Of a DNA stretch of 53,981 bases, positions 33,229 to 41,424 are shown piece after piece. Numbering within the stretch: position 1 is the first letter of the stretch; each line of letters starts with the position of its first letter. The position numbers and the translations under genes were made by a program. Below the pieces are notes generated by a model, which ran no database searches, was not told where the DNA came from, and worked only from the letters and a program-made list of their open reading frames with translations. This DNA is from Paraburkholderia nodosa DSM 21604. Its GTDB lineage: Bacteria; Pseudomonadota; Gammaproteobacteria; Burkholderiales; Burkholderiaceae. The stretch is taken from contig NZ_JAFA01000011.1 of assembly GCF_000519185.1 (NCBI RefSeq), forward strand, positions 188,429 to 242,409, read 5' to 3'.

Positions 33229-33295
33229 TTTGCATGGCTCATCCCTTGCTGGCCGGGCGATGCGCCCGGGCGGGGAGGGGCGGCCAGCGAGGACG

Positions 33296-33622
33296 TTACA
33301 GGTGGCTGTCCAGGAACGCGGTGAGCTGCGACTTCGACAGCGCGCCGACCTTCTGCGCCGCCACGGCGCCGTTCTTGAAGAGGATCAGCGTGGGGATGCC
33401 GCGCACGCCGAACTTTACCGGCGTCGACTGGTGCTCGTCGACGTTGATCTTCGCGACCTGAAGGCGGTCGCCATAATCTTTCGCGACTTCATCGAGAATC
33501 GGCGCGATCATCTTGCACGGACCACACCACTCCGCCCAGAAGTCCAGCAGCACGGGCTTGTCGGATTTCACGACGTCCTGTTCGAACGATGCGTCGCTGA
33601 TATGCTTGATTTGTTCGCTCAT
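33296..33622 (-). CDS. trxA: Thioredoxin 1
   Basis: A 108-residue cytoplasmic disulfide reductase with the active site WCGPC (Cys33, Cys36), the preceding LLDFWAEW and the cis-proline loop GIPTLILF. Length matches E. coli TrxA exactly. The ATG at 33622 (MSEQIKHISDASF) has GAGGT upstream; a longer frame to 33679 is not conserved. Placed just before rho, as in many proteobacteria. Confidence 0.98.
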   Translation of the reverse strand: MSEQIKHISDASFEQDVVKSDKPVLLDFWAEWCGPCKMIAPILDEVAKDYGDRLQVAKINVDEHQSTPVKFGVRGIPTLILFKNGAVAAQKVGALSKSQLTAFLDSHL

Positions 33623-34061
33623 TGTATGAATACCTCTTTCGATTCGAGGCTGAGTAAATTGCTCGCCACGATACACCAAAACTGAAAATTCATCCGGGGC
33701 CGCCTTGGCGGCCAGACCGAACCCGAGTCATACGTCCGAATCACACGCCATTCGCACGCAAACCGCGTGGCCCAGCCGATTGCCGACGCCAGTGTAGCCT
33801 AAATCCCTATGCGTTGCCGACGGTGATAGTACTCATGCCGCAAGCAGGGTTTCCGTCTTGCAGACCACATTCGGCGGGACATACGGGCCGTGGCACGGGC
33901 AATTTCGCGGGGCCTTTTCGTGCGATACCTTGTGCTCCTGCACGCTATCTGGAGGCGGCGCGGGGCATTGCAAGAGGGTGGCTACCCATGCCGCGCAACG
34001 ATGTCTGGAGCGGCTCGGCGCGTTTTTTCGCACCGCAGCAGTCGCATTGGCGCGCGACCGA
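33623..34061. other. Gap between divergent trxA and ffs
   Basis: About 440 bases with no believable gene; translations are low-complexity and cross the SRP RNA. The trxA promoter should lie in the left part, but I cannot name a convincing -35/-10 pair. Confidence 0.5.
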
Positions 34062-34070
34062 TGTTAGAAT
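34062..34070 (+). promoter_or_regulatory. Extended -10 promoter of ffs
   Basis: TG-T-TAGAAT ends six bases before the predicted 5' end of the SRP RNA at about 34076. The -35 region is weak, as is usual for extended -10 promoters. Confidence 0.65.
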
Positions 34071-34075
34071 GCGCC

Positions 34076-34175
34076 GTGACGGGCCTCCTCGCATGGAGGG
34101 GCGGTCAACCTGGTCAGGTCGGGAACGAAGCAGCCACAGCCGTTTTCCGCCAGTGCCGAGGGTCAGGCTCGTCAC
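34076..34175 (+). ncRNA. ffs: Signal recognition particle RNA (4.5S, small bacterial type)
   Basis: A ~100-base RNA forming one long hairpin: the ends GTGACG (34076-34081) and CGTCAC (34170-34175) pair. The apical domain IV, which binds Ffh, reads GGTCAGGTCGGGAACGAAGC then AGCC (about 34112-34134), with GGAA tetraloop and the conserved internal loop AAGCAG. Relative to E. coli the tetraloop-closing pair is G-C instead of C-G, a compensated change. A T-run (34182-34188) just after gives termination. It is placed upstream of dnaX, as in many beta-proteobacteria. Confidence 0.95.
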
Positions 34176-34380
34176 CTTCCTCTTTTTTCTTCCGCTTCCC
34201 CCCAGATACGAGTTTGACGCCGCGCCATTGATTGCGCGACGCGGCTCTTCGTTCGTCGTATTTGCCACGCCTGCATCGCCACTGTTTTCGTCGTCTGTAA
34301 TCGCCGGCTCGCGCCATTGCGCGGCGGCCGCGAACCGGGCATTGGCCGCCTTTCGATTCATCTGGACGCGCGGGCGTTGC

Positions 34381-34395
34381 TGATACAATTTCCCG
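34381..34395 (+). promoter_or_regulatory. dnaX promoter, apparently leaderless
   Basis: An extended -10, TG-A-TACAAT (34381-34389), ends exactly six bases before the dnaX ATG (34396). Transcription would then begin at or within one base of the start codon, and there is no Shine-Dalgarno. The rest of the ffs-dnaX gap (34190-34380) shows nothing else. Confidence 0.6.
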
Positions 34396-36774
34396 ATGAC
34401 CTATCAAGTTCTCGCACGCAAGTGGCGACCGAAGGATTTCGCTTCGCTCGTCGGACAGGAGCACGTGGTGCGCGCGCTCACGCATGCACTCGACGGCGGC
34501 CGCCTGCATCACGCGTACCTCTTCACAGGCACGCGCGGCGTGGGCAAGACGACGCTGTCGCGTATCTTCGCCAAGGCGCTCAACTGTGAGACTGGCGTGA
34601 CGTCGAAGCCCTGCGGCGTGTGCCGCGCGTGCCGGGAAATCGACGAAGGGCGCTTCGTCGATTACGTCGAGATGGATGCGGCGAGCAATCGCGGCGTGGA
34701 CGAAATGGCCGCGCTGCTCGAGCGTGCGGTCTACGCGCCGGTCGATGCGCGCTTCAAGGTCTACATGATCGACGAAGTGCACATGCTCACGAACCACGCC
34801 TTCAACGCGATGCTGAAGACGCTGGAAGAGCCGCCGCCGCATGTGAAGTTCATCCTCGCGACGACGGACCCGCAGAAGATTCCGGTCACGGTGCTCTCGC
34901 GCTGCCTGCAGTTCAATTTGAAGCAGATGCCGGCGGGCAACATCGTCGAGCATCTCACGCATATTCTCGGTGAGGAGAAGGTCGAGTTCGAAGCGCAGGC
35001 GCTGCGCCTGCTCGCGCGCGCCGCCGACGGCTCGATGCGCGACGCGCTTTCGCTCACCGACCAGGCCATTGCTTATTCGGCCAACCAGGTCACCGAGGAA
35101 GCGGTGCGCGGCATGCTCGGCGCGCTCGATCAAAGCTATTTGATCCGCCTGATCGACGCGCTCGTGGCCGGCGACGGCGCGAGCGTGCTCGCCATCGCCG
35201 ATGAAATGGCGCTGCGCAGCCTGTCGTTTTCCACGGCGCTGCAGGACCTCGCGAGTCTGTTCCATCGCATGGGCTGGGCGCAGTTCGCGCCTGCTTCGGT
35301 GCTCGACGAGTGGCCCGAAGCCGACGACATTCGCCGTTTTGCAGAAGCCGTGAGCCCGGAGCAGGTCCAGCTTTTCTATCAGATCGCGACCCTCGGCCGC
35401 AGCGAACTCGGCCTGGCGCCCGACGAATACGCCGGCTTCACGATGACGCTGCTGCGCATGCTCGCGTTCGAGCCCTCCGTGAGCGCGGGCAGCGTGGGCA
35501 GTGCGCCGGCGTCGAAGCCCGCTGCGGCGGGCATGGGCACGCGTGCGGCGGCTCCGGTAGCGGCGTCGGCGCGCAGTGCGTCGCCTGCCGTTGCGCAGCC
35601 GGTCGTGCCGAAGCCGGCAGCGCCGGTGCCGCAGCCGATAGAAGCCGCACCGGCGAAGTTGCCCGTTACCGAGCCGCAAGCGAGTGCGCCTGCGCCGCTC
35701 GCGACGCCTGCAGCCGAAGCGCGCGTCGTCCCGCCCTGGGAAGACGCGGGCGAGCCCGCGCCGAACCTGGGCACAGCGCCGCAAGCTGCGCCTGTGGCCC
35801 CGGTCGAGCCGGCGGCGGCCGCTCCTGCTGCGCCAGAAGAGACGCAATCTGTGCAGAGCGTGGCCGCCGCGCCCACACCCCAATTCGAATCTCGTGAGGA
35901 ACCCGCCGCTGCGGCGTCCGCACGGGGTGGCGCAAGCGCTGCGCTCGACGTGCTGCGCAGCAAGGGCATACGCGCTGCCACGGGCCGAGGTCCGGCTGCC
36001 GCTGCCGGCGTGGCCGCTCCTGCGCCCGCGCCGAAGGCCGCACCGCGCATGGAAGTGAAGGTGCCGACGCCCGATCCGGCTCGCCGCGCCGCCGCCGCGC
36101 AGGAAGCGCAGGCGCGCCAGCCGGCGCGCAACGCAAACGCGCAGCAGGACGCCTCGGGCGCGCCGCCGTGGGACGATATCCCGCCCGACGACTACGTGCC
36201 GCTCGGCGCCGATGATGCATACTTCGCGCCCCCCGACGACGGCTTCGTGGCCGCCTACGACAGCGAGCGGTCCGCACCGCGCGCCGCCGCTTCGGTGCCG
36301 ACGCCGTCGCCGGCCGTGGTCGACGTGAGCAAGCTGCCGCCGGGCATTGCGCTCGATCCGATCGGTTTCGAGGGCGACTGGCCCGCGCTCGCCGCCACGC
36401 TTTCGCTCAAGGGCATCTCGTACCAGCTCGCATTCAACAGCGAGCTGACGGCGCTCGAAGGTACGCTGCTCAAATTGAGCGTGCCCGTGCCGCAGTACGC
36501 CGAAGCCTCGCAGGTGGCGAAGCTCAAGACGGCGCTCGCCGAGCGTCTTGGCAAAACCGTTGAAGTGAGCGTGGAAGTCGGCCCCGCGCGCCGCACGGCG
36601 GCCGCGCTCGACGCCGCCGTGCGCGCCCAGCGTCAACGCGAAGCCGAGCGCGAGATCGGCGCCGACCCCTTCGTGCAGCAACTGATTCGCGACTTCGGCG
36701 CGAGCATCGTGCCGGGCTCGATCCGGCCGGTCGCGCCGGAAGCCGCATCGGGCGGCGCTCAGGCCGCCCACTGA
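34396..36774 (+). CDS. dnaX: DNA polymerase III subunits gamma/tau
   Basis: Clamp-loader ATPase of the replisome, 792 residues. It has Walker A GTRGVGKT (45-52), zinc cysteines Cys64, Cys73, Cys76 and Cys79, Walker B MIDEVHM (125-131) and the SRC motif (168-170). After the collar domain (to about 370) comes a ~280-residue linker extremely rich in Ala and Pro, then the tau C-terminal domain that binds DnaB and the polymerase (from about 655, FEGDWPALAATLSLKG). I see no A-AAA-AAG slippery heptamer, so gamma may not be made by frameshifting. ybaB and recR follow on the same strand. Confidence 0.97.
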   Translation: MTYQVLARKWRPKDFASLVGQEHVVRALTHALDGGRLHHAYLFTGTRGVGKTTLSRIFAKALNCETGVTSKPCGVCRACREIDEGRFVDYVEMDAASNRGVDEMAALLERAVYAPVDARFKVYMIDEVHMLTNHAFNAMLKTLEEPPPHVKFILATTDPQKIPVTVLSRCLQFNLKQMPAGNIVEHLTHILGEEKVEFEAQALRLLARAADGSMRDALSLTDQAIAYSANQVTEEAVRGMLGALDQSYLIRLIDALVAGDGASVLAIADEMALRSLSFSTALQDLASLFHRMGWAQFAPASVLDEWPEADDIRRFAEAVSPEQVQLFYQIATLGRSELGLAPDEYAGFTMTLLRMLAFEPSVSAGSVGSAPASKPAAAGMGTRAAAPVAASARSASPAVAQPVVPKPAAPVPQPIEAAPAKLPVTEPQASAPAPLATPAAEARVVPPWEDAGEPAPNLGTAPQAAPVAPVEPAAAAPAAPEETQSVQSVAAAPTPQFESREEPAAAASARGGASAALDVLRSKGIRAATGRGPAAAAGVAAPAPAPKAAPRMEVKVPTPDPARRAAAAQEAQARQPARNANAQQDASGAPPWDDIPPDDYVPLGADDAYFAPPDDGFVAAYDSERSAPRAAASVPTPSPAVVDVSKLPPGIALDPIGFEGDWPALAATLSLKGISYQLAFNSELTALEGTLLKLSVPVPQYAEASQVAKLKTALAERLGKTVEVSVEVGPARRTAAALDAAVRAQRQREAEREIGADPFVQQLIRDFGASIVPGSIRPVAPEAASGGAQAAH

Positions 36775-36856
36775 ATTGCGCCGCGCGGCGCGGCAAGCGT
36801 CGCGCGCTTTTGAGCGCATCGATTCGAACGACTACGATCCAGAAGGAGCAGTGACT

Positions 36857-37183
36857 ATGTTGAAAGGCCAACTCGCAGGGCTCATGAAGCAAGCCCAGCA
36901 GATGCAGGAAAACATGAAGAAGATGCAGGAGCAGCTTGCCCAGATCGAAGTCGAGGGTCAGGCCGGCGCCGGTCTCGTCAAGGTCACGATGACCTGCCGC
37001 AACGACGTGCGCCGCGTGTCGATCGATCCGAGCCTGCTCGCGGACGACAAGGACATGCTCGAAGACCTCGTGGCCGCGGCGTTCAACGACGCGGTGCGCA
37101 AGGCCGAAGCCACGTCGCAGGAAAAGATGGGCGGCATGACCGCCGGCCTGCCGCTGCCGCCGGGCTTCAAGATGCCGTTCTAA
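36857..37183 (+). CDS. ybaB: YbaB/EbfC-family nucleoid-associated protein
   Basis: A 108-residue DNA-binding protein: MLKGQLAGLMKQAQQMQENMKKMQEQLAQIEVEGQAG (long helix), then the sheet VKVTMTCRNDVRRVSIDPSLL and the C-terminal GLPLPPGFKMPF. These match YbaB/EbfC. It starts at ATG 36857 after AGAAGGAG. It is the usual middle gene of dnaX-ybaB-recR. Confidence 0.96.
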   Translation: MLKGQLAGLMKQAQQMQENMKKMQEQLAQIEVEGQAGAGLVKVTMTCRNDVRRVSIDPSLLADDKDMLEDLVAAAFNDAVRKAEATSQEKMGGMTAGLPLPPGFKMPF

Positions 37184-37250
37184 GGAACGTGGCGAGCGCC
37201 GCGTCTGCTTCTGGCAGGCCGGCGCCCGCGCGTGCCGCGTGCCGTGCCAC

Positions 37251-37290
37251 GGCTGGCACGGCTGGCACGGCTGGCACGGCTGGCACGGCT
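37251..37290. repeat. 9-base tandem repeat, 4.4 copies, in the ybaB-recR spacer
   Basis: GGCTGGCAC is repeated four times without change (37251-37286), followed by GGCT. The flanking GTGCCAC (37244-37250) is complementary to part of the unit, so the RNA could fold in several registers. The 213-base spacer holds nothing else obvious. Confidence 0.95.
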
Positions 37291-37396
37291 GCGCGGGCGT
37301 CATGGCGTCGAAAGCAGCAAGCAGCATCAAGCAGCAGGAAGCACCCCGAAGCCGGTTCCGCTTCAAACTCCGTCGCGCGTCTCGCGCTGAATCCGC

Positions 37397-37993
37397 ATGA
37401 AACAACCTTCCGCTCTCGCCGCTCTCGTCGAGGCGCTGCGCGTGTTGCCAGGTGTCGGGCCGAAGTCGGCGCAACGCATGGCCTATCACCTGATGCAGCA
37501 CGACCGCGACGGCGCCGAAAAGCTCGGCAACGCGCTCCTGTTCGCGACCGGGAATCTGAAGCACTGCGAGAAGTGCAATACCTTCACCGAAGCTCAGGTG
37601 TGCGAAACGTGCCTCGACGAGGAGCGTGACCCTACGCTGCTGTGCGTCGTCGAAACGCCGGCCGACCAGATCATGCTCGAACAGACCATGACGTACCGCG
37701 GCTTGTATTTCGTGCTGATGGGGCATCTGAGTCCGCTCGACGGGATCGGTCCGAAAGAGATCCATTTCGACCGGCTCGTGAAGCGCGCGTCGGACGGCGT
37801 CGTCAAGGAAGTGGTGCTCGCCACCAATTTCACGAACGAGGGCGAGGCGACGGCCCATTATCTCGGCCAGACGCTCAAGGCGCGCGGACTTGCCGTCACG
37901 CGCCTAGCACGCGGCGTGCCGGTGGGCGGCGAACTCGAATATGTCGACGCGGGCACCATCGCGCGCGCCATGCTCGACCGGCGCTCAATGTAG
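37397..37993 (+). CDS. recR: Recombination mediator protein RecR
   Basis: A 198-residue protein of the RecFOR pathway that loads RecA on gapped DNA. It has the helix-hairpin-helix LRVLPGVGPKSAQRMAYHLM, the C4 zinc finger (CEKC ... CETC, residues about 57-72) and the Toprim domain (LCVVETPADQIMLE ... LATNFTNEGEATAHYL) ending in the Walker B-like VPVGGELEYVDAGT. The ATG lacks a clear Shine-Dalgarno. It is the last of dnaX-ybaB-recR. Confidence 0.97.
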   Translation: MKQPSALAALVEALRVLPGVGPKSAQRMAYHLMQHDRDGAEKLGNALLFATGNLKHCEKCNTFTEAQVCETCLDEERDPTLLCVVETPADQIMLEQTMTYRGLYFVLMGHLSPLDGIGPKEIHFDRLVKRASDGVVKEVVLATNFTNEGEATAHYLGQTLKARGLAVTRLARGVPVGGELEYVDAGTIARAMLDRRSM

Positions 37994-38063
37994 CGTCCCG
38001 CCAGGCTTCGATCGCGGCGTTCCGAGATGGCGCCGCTCGCCGAACAGAACGAAAGGAGACACC

Positions 38064-39335
38064 ATGAGCGCAGCCGCCGCTTCCCCCGATTCCCAATCGA
38101 ATGCATCCGCAGCGAAAGGCACGGGCCCGCTCGCGGGCGTCAAAGTCCTCGAACTCGGCACGCTGATCGCCGGCCCGTTCGCGGCCCGCTTTCTCGGCGA
38201 ATTCGGCGCCGAGGTCATCAAGATCGAAGACCCCAAGGGCGGCGATCCGCTGCGCAAATGGCGCAAGCTCTACCCGGAAGCGGGCGGCACGTCGCTCTGG
38301 TGGGCCGTGCAGGCGCGCAACAAGAAGTCCGTCACGGTGAATCTCAAAGCCGAAGAGGGCAAGGAGATCGTGCGGCGGCTCGCGAAGGAAGCCGACATCG
38401 TCATCGAGAATTTTCGGCCAGGCCTGCTCGAAAAGCTCGGCCTCGGCTACGACGTGCTCTCGAAGGAGAATCCCGGCCTCGTGATGGTGCGGCTCTCGGG
38501 CTACGGCCAGACCGGCCCGTATCGCGATCGTCCGGGTTTCGGCGCGATCGCCGAATCGATGGGCGGCCTGCGCCACATTACCGGCTATCCCGATCTGCCG
38601 CCGCCGCGCATCGGCATTTCGATCGGCGACTCGATTGCCGCGCTGCATGGCGTGATCGGCGCGATGATGGCGCTTCATCATCGCAACATGAATGGCGGCA
38701 GCGGCCAGATCGTCGATGTCGCGCTCTATGAGGCCGTGTTCAACATGATGGAGAGCGTGGTGCCCGAGTACGGCGTGTACGGCATGGTGCGCGAGCGCAC
38801 CGGCGCGTCGCTGCCGGGCATCGTGCCGTCGAATACGTATCCGTGCCGGGACGGCAGCATCGTGATCGGCGGCAACAGCGATCCGATCTTCAAGCGCCTG
38901 ATGATGGCCATCGACCGCACGGACCTTGCGAACGATCCGCAACTCGCCCACAACGATGGCCGCGTGCCGCGCACGGCGGAGATCGACGGCGCAATCGCGG
39001 CGTGGCTCTCCACGCGCACCATCAACGAAGCGCTCGACGTGCTCAACGCCGCCGACGTGCCGGTGGGCCGCATCTACAGCGTGGCCGACATGTTCGCCGA
39101 TCCGCAGTTCGCGGCGCGCCAGATGATCCAGCAGTTCCGCTGGCAAGCGCCGGATGCGAAGGAAGGCGAGGGCGTGGACATCGCGCTGCCCGCGGTCACG
39201 CCCAAGCTCTCGGCGACGCCCGGCGACACGCGCTGGCTTGGCCCTGCGCTGGGCGAACATACCGATGAAGTCCTGAAGACGCTGGGCTATGACGGGGACC
39301 ACATTGCACGGTTGCGCGAGCAACACATAGTCTAA
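38064..39335 (+). CDS. CaiB/BaiF family (class III) CoA-transferase
   Basis: A 423-residue enzyme that moves CoA between carboxylic acids; the substrate is unknown. Motifs are GVKVLELGTLIAGPFAARFLGEFGAEVIKIE, VTVNLKAEEGKEIVRRLA, VMVRLSGYGQTGPYRDRPGFG and GDSIAALHGVIGAMMALHHR, which are strongly of this family. An AAGGAG lies before the ATG at 38064. It stands as a single gene after recR (70-base gap), closed by a strong terminator. It shows no close link to neighbours. Confidence 0.9.
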   Translation: MSAAAASPDSQSNASAAKGTGPLAGVKVLELGTLIAGPFAARFLGEFGAEVIKIEDPKGGDPLRKWRKLYPEAGGTSLWWAVQARNKKSVTVNLKAEEGKEIVRRLAKEADIVIENFRPGLLEKLGLGYDVLSKENPGLVMVRLSGYGQTGPYRDRPGFGAIAESMGGLRHITGYPDLPPPRIGISIGDSIAALHGVIGAMMALHHRNMNGGSGQIVDVALYEAVFNMMESVVPEYGVYGMVRERTGASLPGIVPSNTYPCRDGSIVIGGNSDPIFKRLMMAIDRTDLANDPQLAHNDGRVPRTAEIDGAIAAWLSTRTINEALDVLNAADVPVGRIYSVADMFADPQFAARQMIQQFRWQAPDAKEGEGVDIALPAVTPKLSATPGDTRWLGPALGEHTDEVLKTLGYDGDHIARLREQHIV

Positions 39336-39352
39336 GGCGGTGCGCATCATGC

Positions 39353-39389
39353 AAAACGGCTCGCCGGATGTTCACCGGCGAGCCGTTTT
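39353..39389 (+). terminator. Bidirectional intrinsic terminator between convergent genes
   Basis: AAAACGGCTCGCCGG, a seven-base loop, CCGGCGAGCCGTTTT. A- and T-runs on both sides can serve the CoA-transferase gene (plus) and the quinone oxidoreductase gene (minus). Confidence 0.93.
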
Positions 39390-39421
39390 CGTTTTGCGTC
39401 GTCCTGCGTGACAGGAAACGT

Positions 39422-40393
39422 TCAGGGCTCGATCACGATCTTGCCCGTCACCTTGCGCGAGGCCATGTCCTTGAGCGCCTGCGCGGTGTCCGCGAGCTTG
39501 TAGCGCTTCGAGACGTACGGCTTGAGTTTGCCTTCGCCGATCCAGCCCACCATTTGCGCGAACGCTGCCGCGTTGTGCTGCGGCTCGCGACGCGCGAAAT
39601 CGCCCCAGAACACGCCGACGAGGCTCGCGCCCTTGAGCAGCGCGAGATTGAGCGGCAGCCTGGGAATCTCGCCGTTCGCGAAGCCGACCACGAGATAGCG
39701 GCCGCGCCAGCCGATGCTGCGGAACGCCGGTTCCGCATACTCGCCGCCCACCGGGTCGTAGATCACGTCGGGGCCTTTGCCGTCGGTGAGCGCCTTGATG
39801 CGCTCGCGCAAGTCCTCGGTGCTGTAGTTGATGGTGGCGTCCGCACCGAAGCGGCGGCAGACTTCGAGCTTCTCCTCGCTCGAGGCGGCCGCGATCACGC
39901 GCGCGCCGAGCAGCTTGCCGATTTCGACAGCCGCGAGACCCACGCCGCCCGCCGCGCCGAGCACGAGCATCGTTTCGCCTGCGCGCAGCGCGGCGCGATC
40001 GACGACGGCGTGATGCGACGTGCCATACGCGAGCGTGAAGGCGGCGGCCGTCGCGAAATCGGCGGCCTCGGGCAGTGCCACGCAGGCCGACGCGTCCGCA
40101 AGCGCCTGCTCGGCGAAGGCGCCAGTGCCCACATACGCCACCACGCGCGTACCGGGCTCGAGCTTCACGCCTTCTCCCGCCGCGCGCACGACGCCCGCGA
40201 GTTCGGCGCCAGGCGTGAAGGGCAGCGGCGGCTTCATCTGATACTTGTTCTCGATGATGAGCACGTCGGGAAAGTTGACGGCCGCTGCCTTCACGTCGAT
40301 CACGACCTGACCCGGGCCCGGCACGAGGTCGGGCGAGTCTTCGAGCGTGAGCGAGTCGGGCGGCCCGTACTGGTTGCAGCGGATTGCGCGCAT
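39422..40393 (-). CDS. NADPH:quinone oxidoreductase-like MDR protein
   Basis: A 323-residue zinc-free medium-chain dehydrogenase/reductase. The N-terminal GroES-like domain contains GPGQVVIDVKAAAVNFPDVLIIENKYQ and TPGAELAGVV; the Rossmann domain has LGAAGGVGLAAVEIGKLLGA with the NADPH-binding glycine pattern AAGGVG. The zinc-ligand cysteines of alcohol dehydrogenases are missing, as in quinone oxidoreductases. Such enzymes reduce quinones or enals; substrate unknown. AGGAG precedes the ATG. Confidence 0.92.
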   Translation of the reverse strand: MRAIRCNQYGPPDSLTLEDSPDLVPGPGQVVIDVKAAAVNFPDVLIIENKYQMKPPLPFTPGAELAGVVRAAGEGVKLEPGTRVVAYVGTGAFAEQALADASACVALPEAADFATAAAFTLAYGTSHHAVVDRAALRAGETMLVLGAAGGVGLAAVEIGKLLGARVIAAASSEEKLEVCRRFGADATINYSTEDLRERIKALTDGKGPDVIYDPVGGEYAEPAFRSIGWRGRYLVVGFANGEIPRLPLNLALLKGASLVGVFWGDFARREPQHNAAAFAQMVGWIGEGKLKPYVSKRYKLADTAQALKDMASRKVTGKIVIEP

Positions 40394-40650
40394 CGTGTCT
40401 CCTGTCTTTTCCGGTTCGGTGGCTTGCAGTGGCGTCGGTCATGCATTCGCTACAGCGGGACAGTGTACGGCAATCCGCCGTAATGCGAACGATCGTGCGA
40501 TTTATTTCGCGTCGATGACAAGTGCCTTTCGAGCCGTGCCGTGGATGCGAATACGCCCCGGACCGGCGCGTGATTTCGACGTGCAGCCCAGCGGCAGACA
40601 CGCACTGCCGCAAGGGCCGGGCTGTCGTTCGCGTGCCTTCTTTCCTCGGT

Positions 40651-40662
40651 TACAATCGCTCG
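40651..40662 (+). promoter_or_regulatory. surE promoter, apparently leaderless
   Basis: TACAAT (40651-40656) ends six bases before the surE ATG (40663), the same -10 and the same spacing as at dnaX, again without a Shine-Dalgarno. The -35 is poor. The rest of the 269-base gap to the quinone oxidoreductase gene shows nothing further. Confidence 0.55.
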
Positions 40663-41424
40663 ATGCGAATACTACTCAGCAACGACGACGGTTATCTCGC
40701 CCCCGGCCTTGCGGCGCTTTATGAAGCGCTCAAGCCGCTCGGCGAAGTCACGGTCATGGCGCCCGAGCAGAACTGCAGCGCCGCATCGAACTCGCTTACG
40801 CTGTGGCGCCCGCTGTCGGTGTTGCGATCGGCGAGCACCGGCTTCTATTACGTGAACGGCACGCCCACCGACTCGGTGCACATCGCGCTCACGGGCATGC
40901 TCGACCAGCAGCCCGACCTCGTGGTCTCCGGCATCAACAACGGCCAGAACATGGGCGAGGACACGCTGTACTCGGGCACGGTGGCCGCAGCCACCGAAGG
41001 CATCATGTTCGGCCTGCCGGCCATTGCGTTTTCGCTCGTCGATAAAGACTGGGTGCATCTCGATTCCGCCGCGCGCGTCGCGGCCGAGATCGTTGCGCAT
41101 TACCTCGCGAACCCGTTGCCGGGTCATCCGCTGCTGAACGTCAACATCCCCAACCTGCCGTACGACGAGCTTGGTGACTGGCGCGTCACACGCCTCGGCA
41201 AGCGTCATCCTTCGCAGCCCGTGATCCGCCAGACCAACCCGCGCGGCGAGCCGATCTACTGGATCGGGCCGTCGGGCAGCGCACGCGACGCGAGCGAGGG
41301 CACGGACTTCCACGCGGTAGCGAACGGCCATGTGTCGATCACGCCGCTGCAACTCGATCTCACCCATACGCAAATGTTGTCCGCGACGCACGACTGGGCG
41401 CGCAAGGGCGGCAGCGCTTCATGA
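40663..41424 (+). CDS. surE: 5'/3'-nucleotidase SurE
   Basis: Metal-dependent survival phosphatase acting on nucleoside monophosphates and polyphosphate; 253 residues, the normal length. It has MRILLSNDDGYLAPG (Asp8, Asp9), NGTPTDSVHIAL and SGINNGQNMGEDTLYSGTVAAATEG. A longer open frame to 40522 crosses the promoter and is not conserved. Its stop overlaps the pcm ATG (ATGA). Confidence 0.96.
   Translation: MRILLSNDDGYLAPGLAALYEALKPLGEVTVMAPEQNCSAASNSLTLWRPLSVLRSASTGFYYVNGTPTDSVHIALTGMLDQQPDLVVSGINNGQNMGEDTLYSGTVAAATEGIMFGLPAIAFSLVDKDWVHLDSAARVAAEIVAHYLANPLPGHPLLNVNIPNLPYDELGDWRVTRLGKRHPSQPVIRQTNPRGEPIYWIGPSGSARDASEGTDFHAVANGHVSITPLQLDLTHTQMLSATHDWARKGGSAS

Noticed and set aside
33814..34383. 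Plus-strand frame of 189 codons between trxA and dnaX
   Set aside because: It crosses the SRP RNA gene and its terminator and has no recognisable protein character.
34114..36819. Minus-strand frame of about 900 codons
   Set aside because: Antisense to dnaX and partly to ffs; its composition (Arg/His/Ala/Gly) is that of a shadow.
37251..37290. CRISPR-like array
   Set aside because: The repeat unit is only nine bases with no spacers between units; it is a simple tandem repeat.
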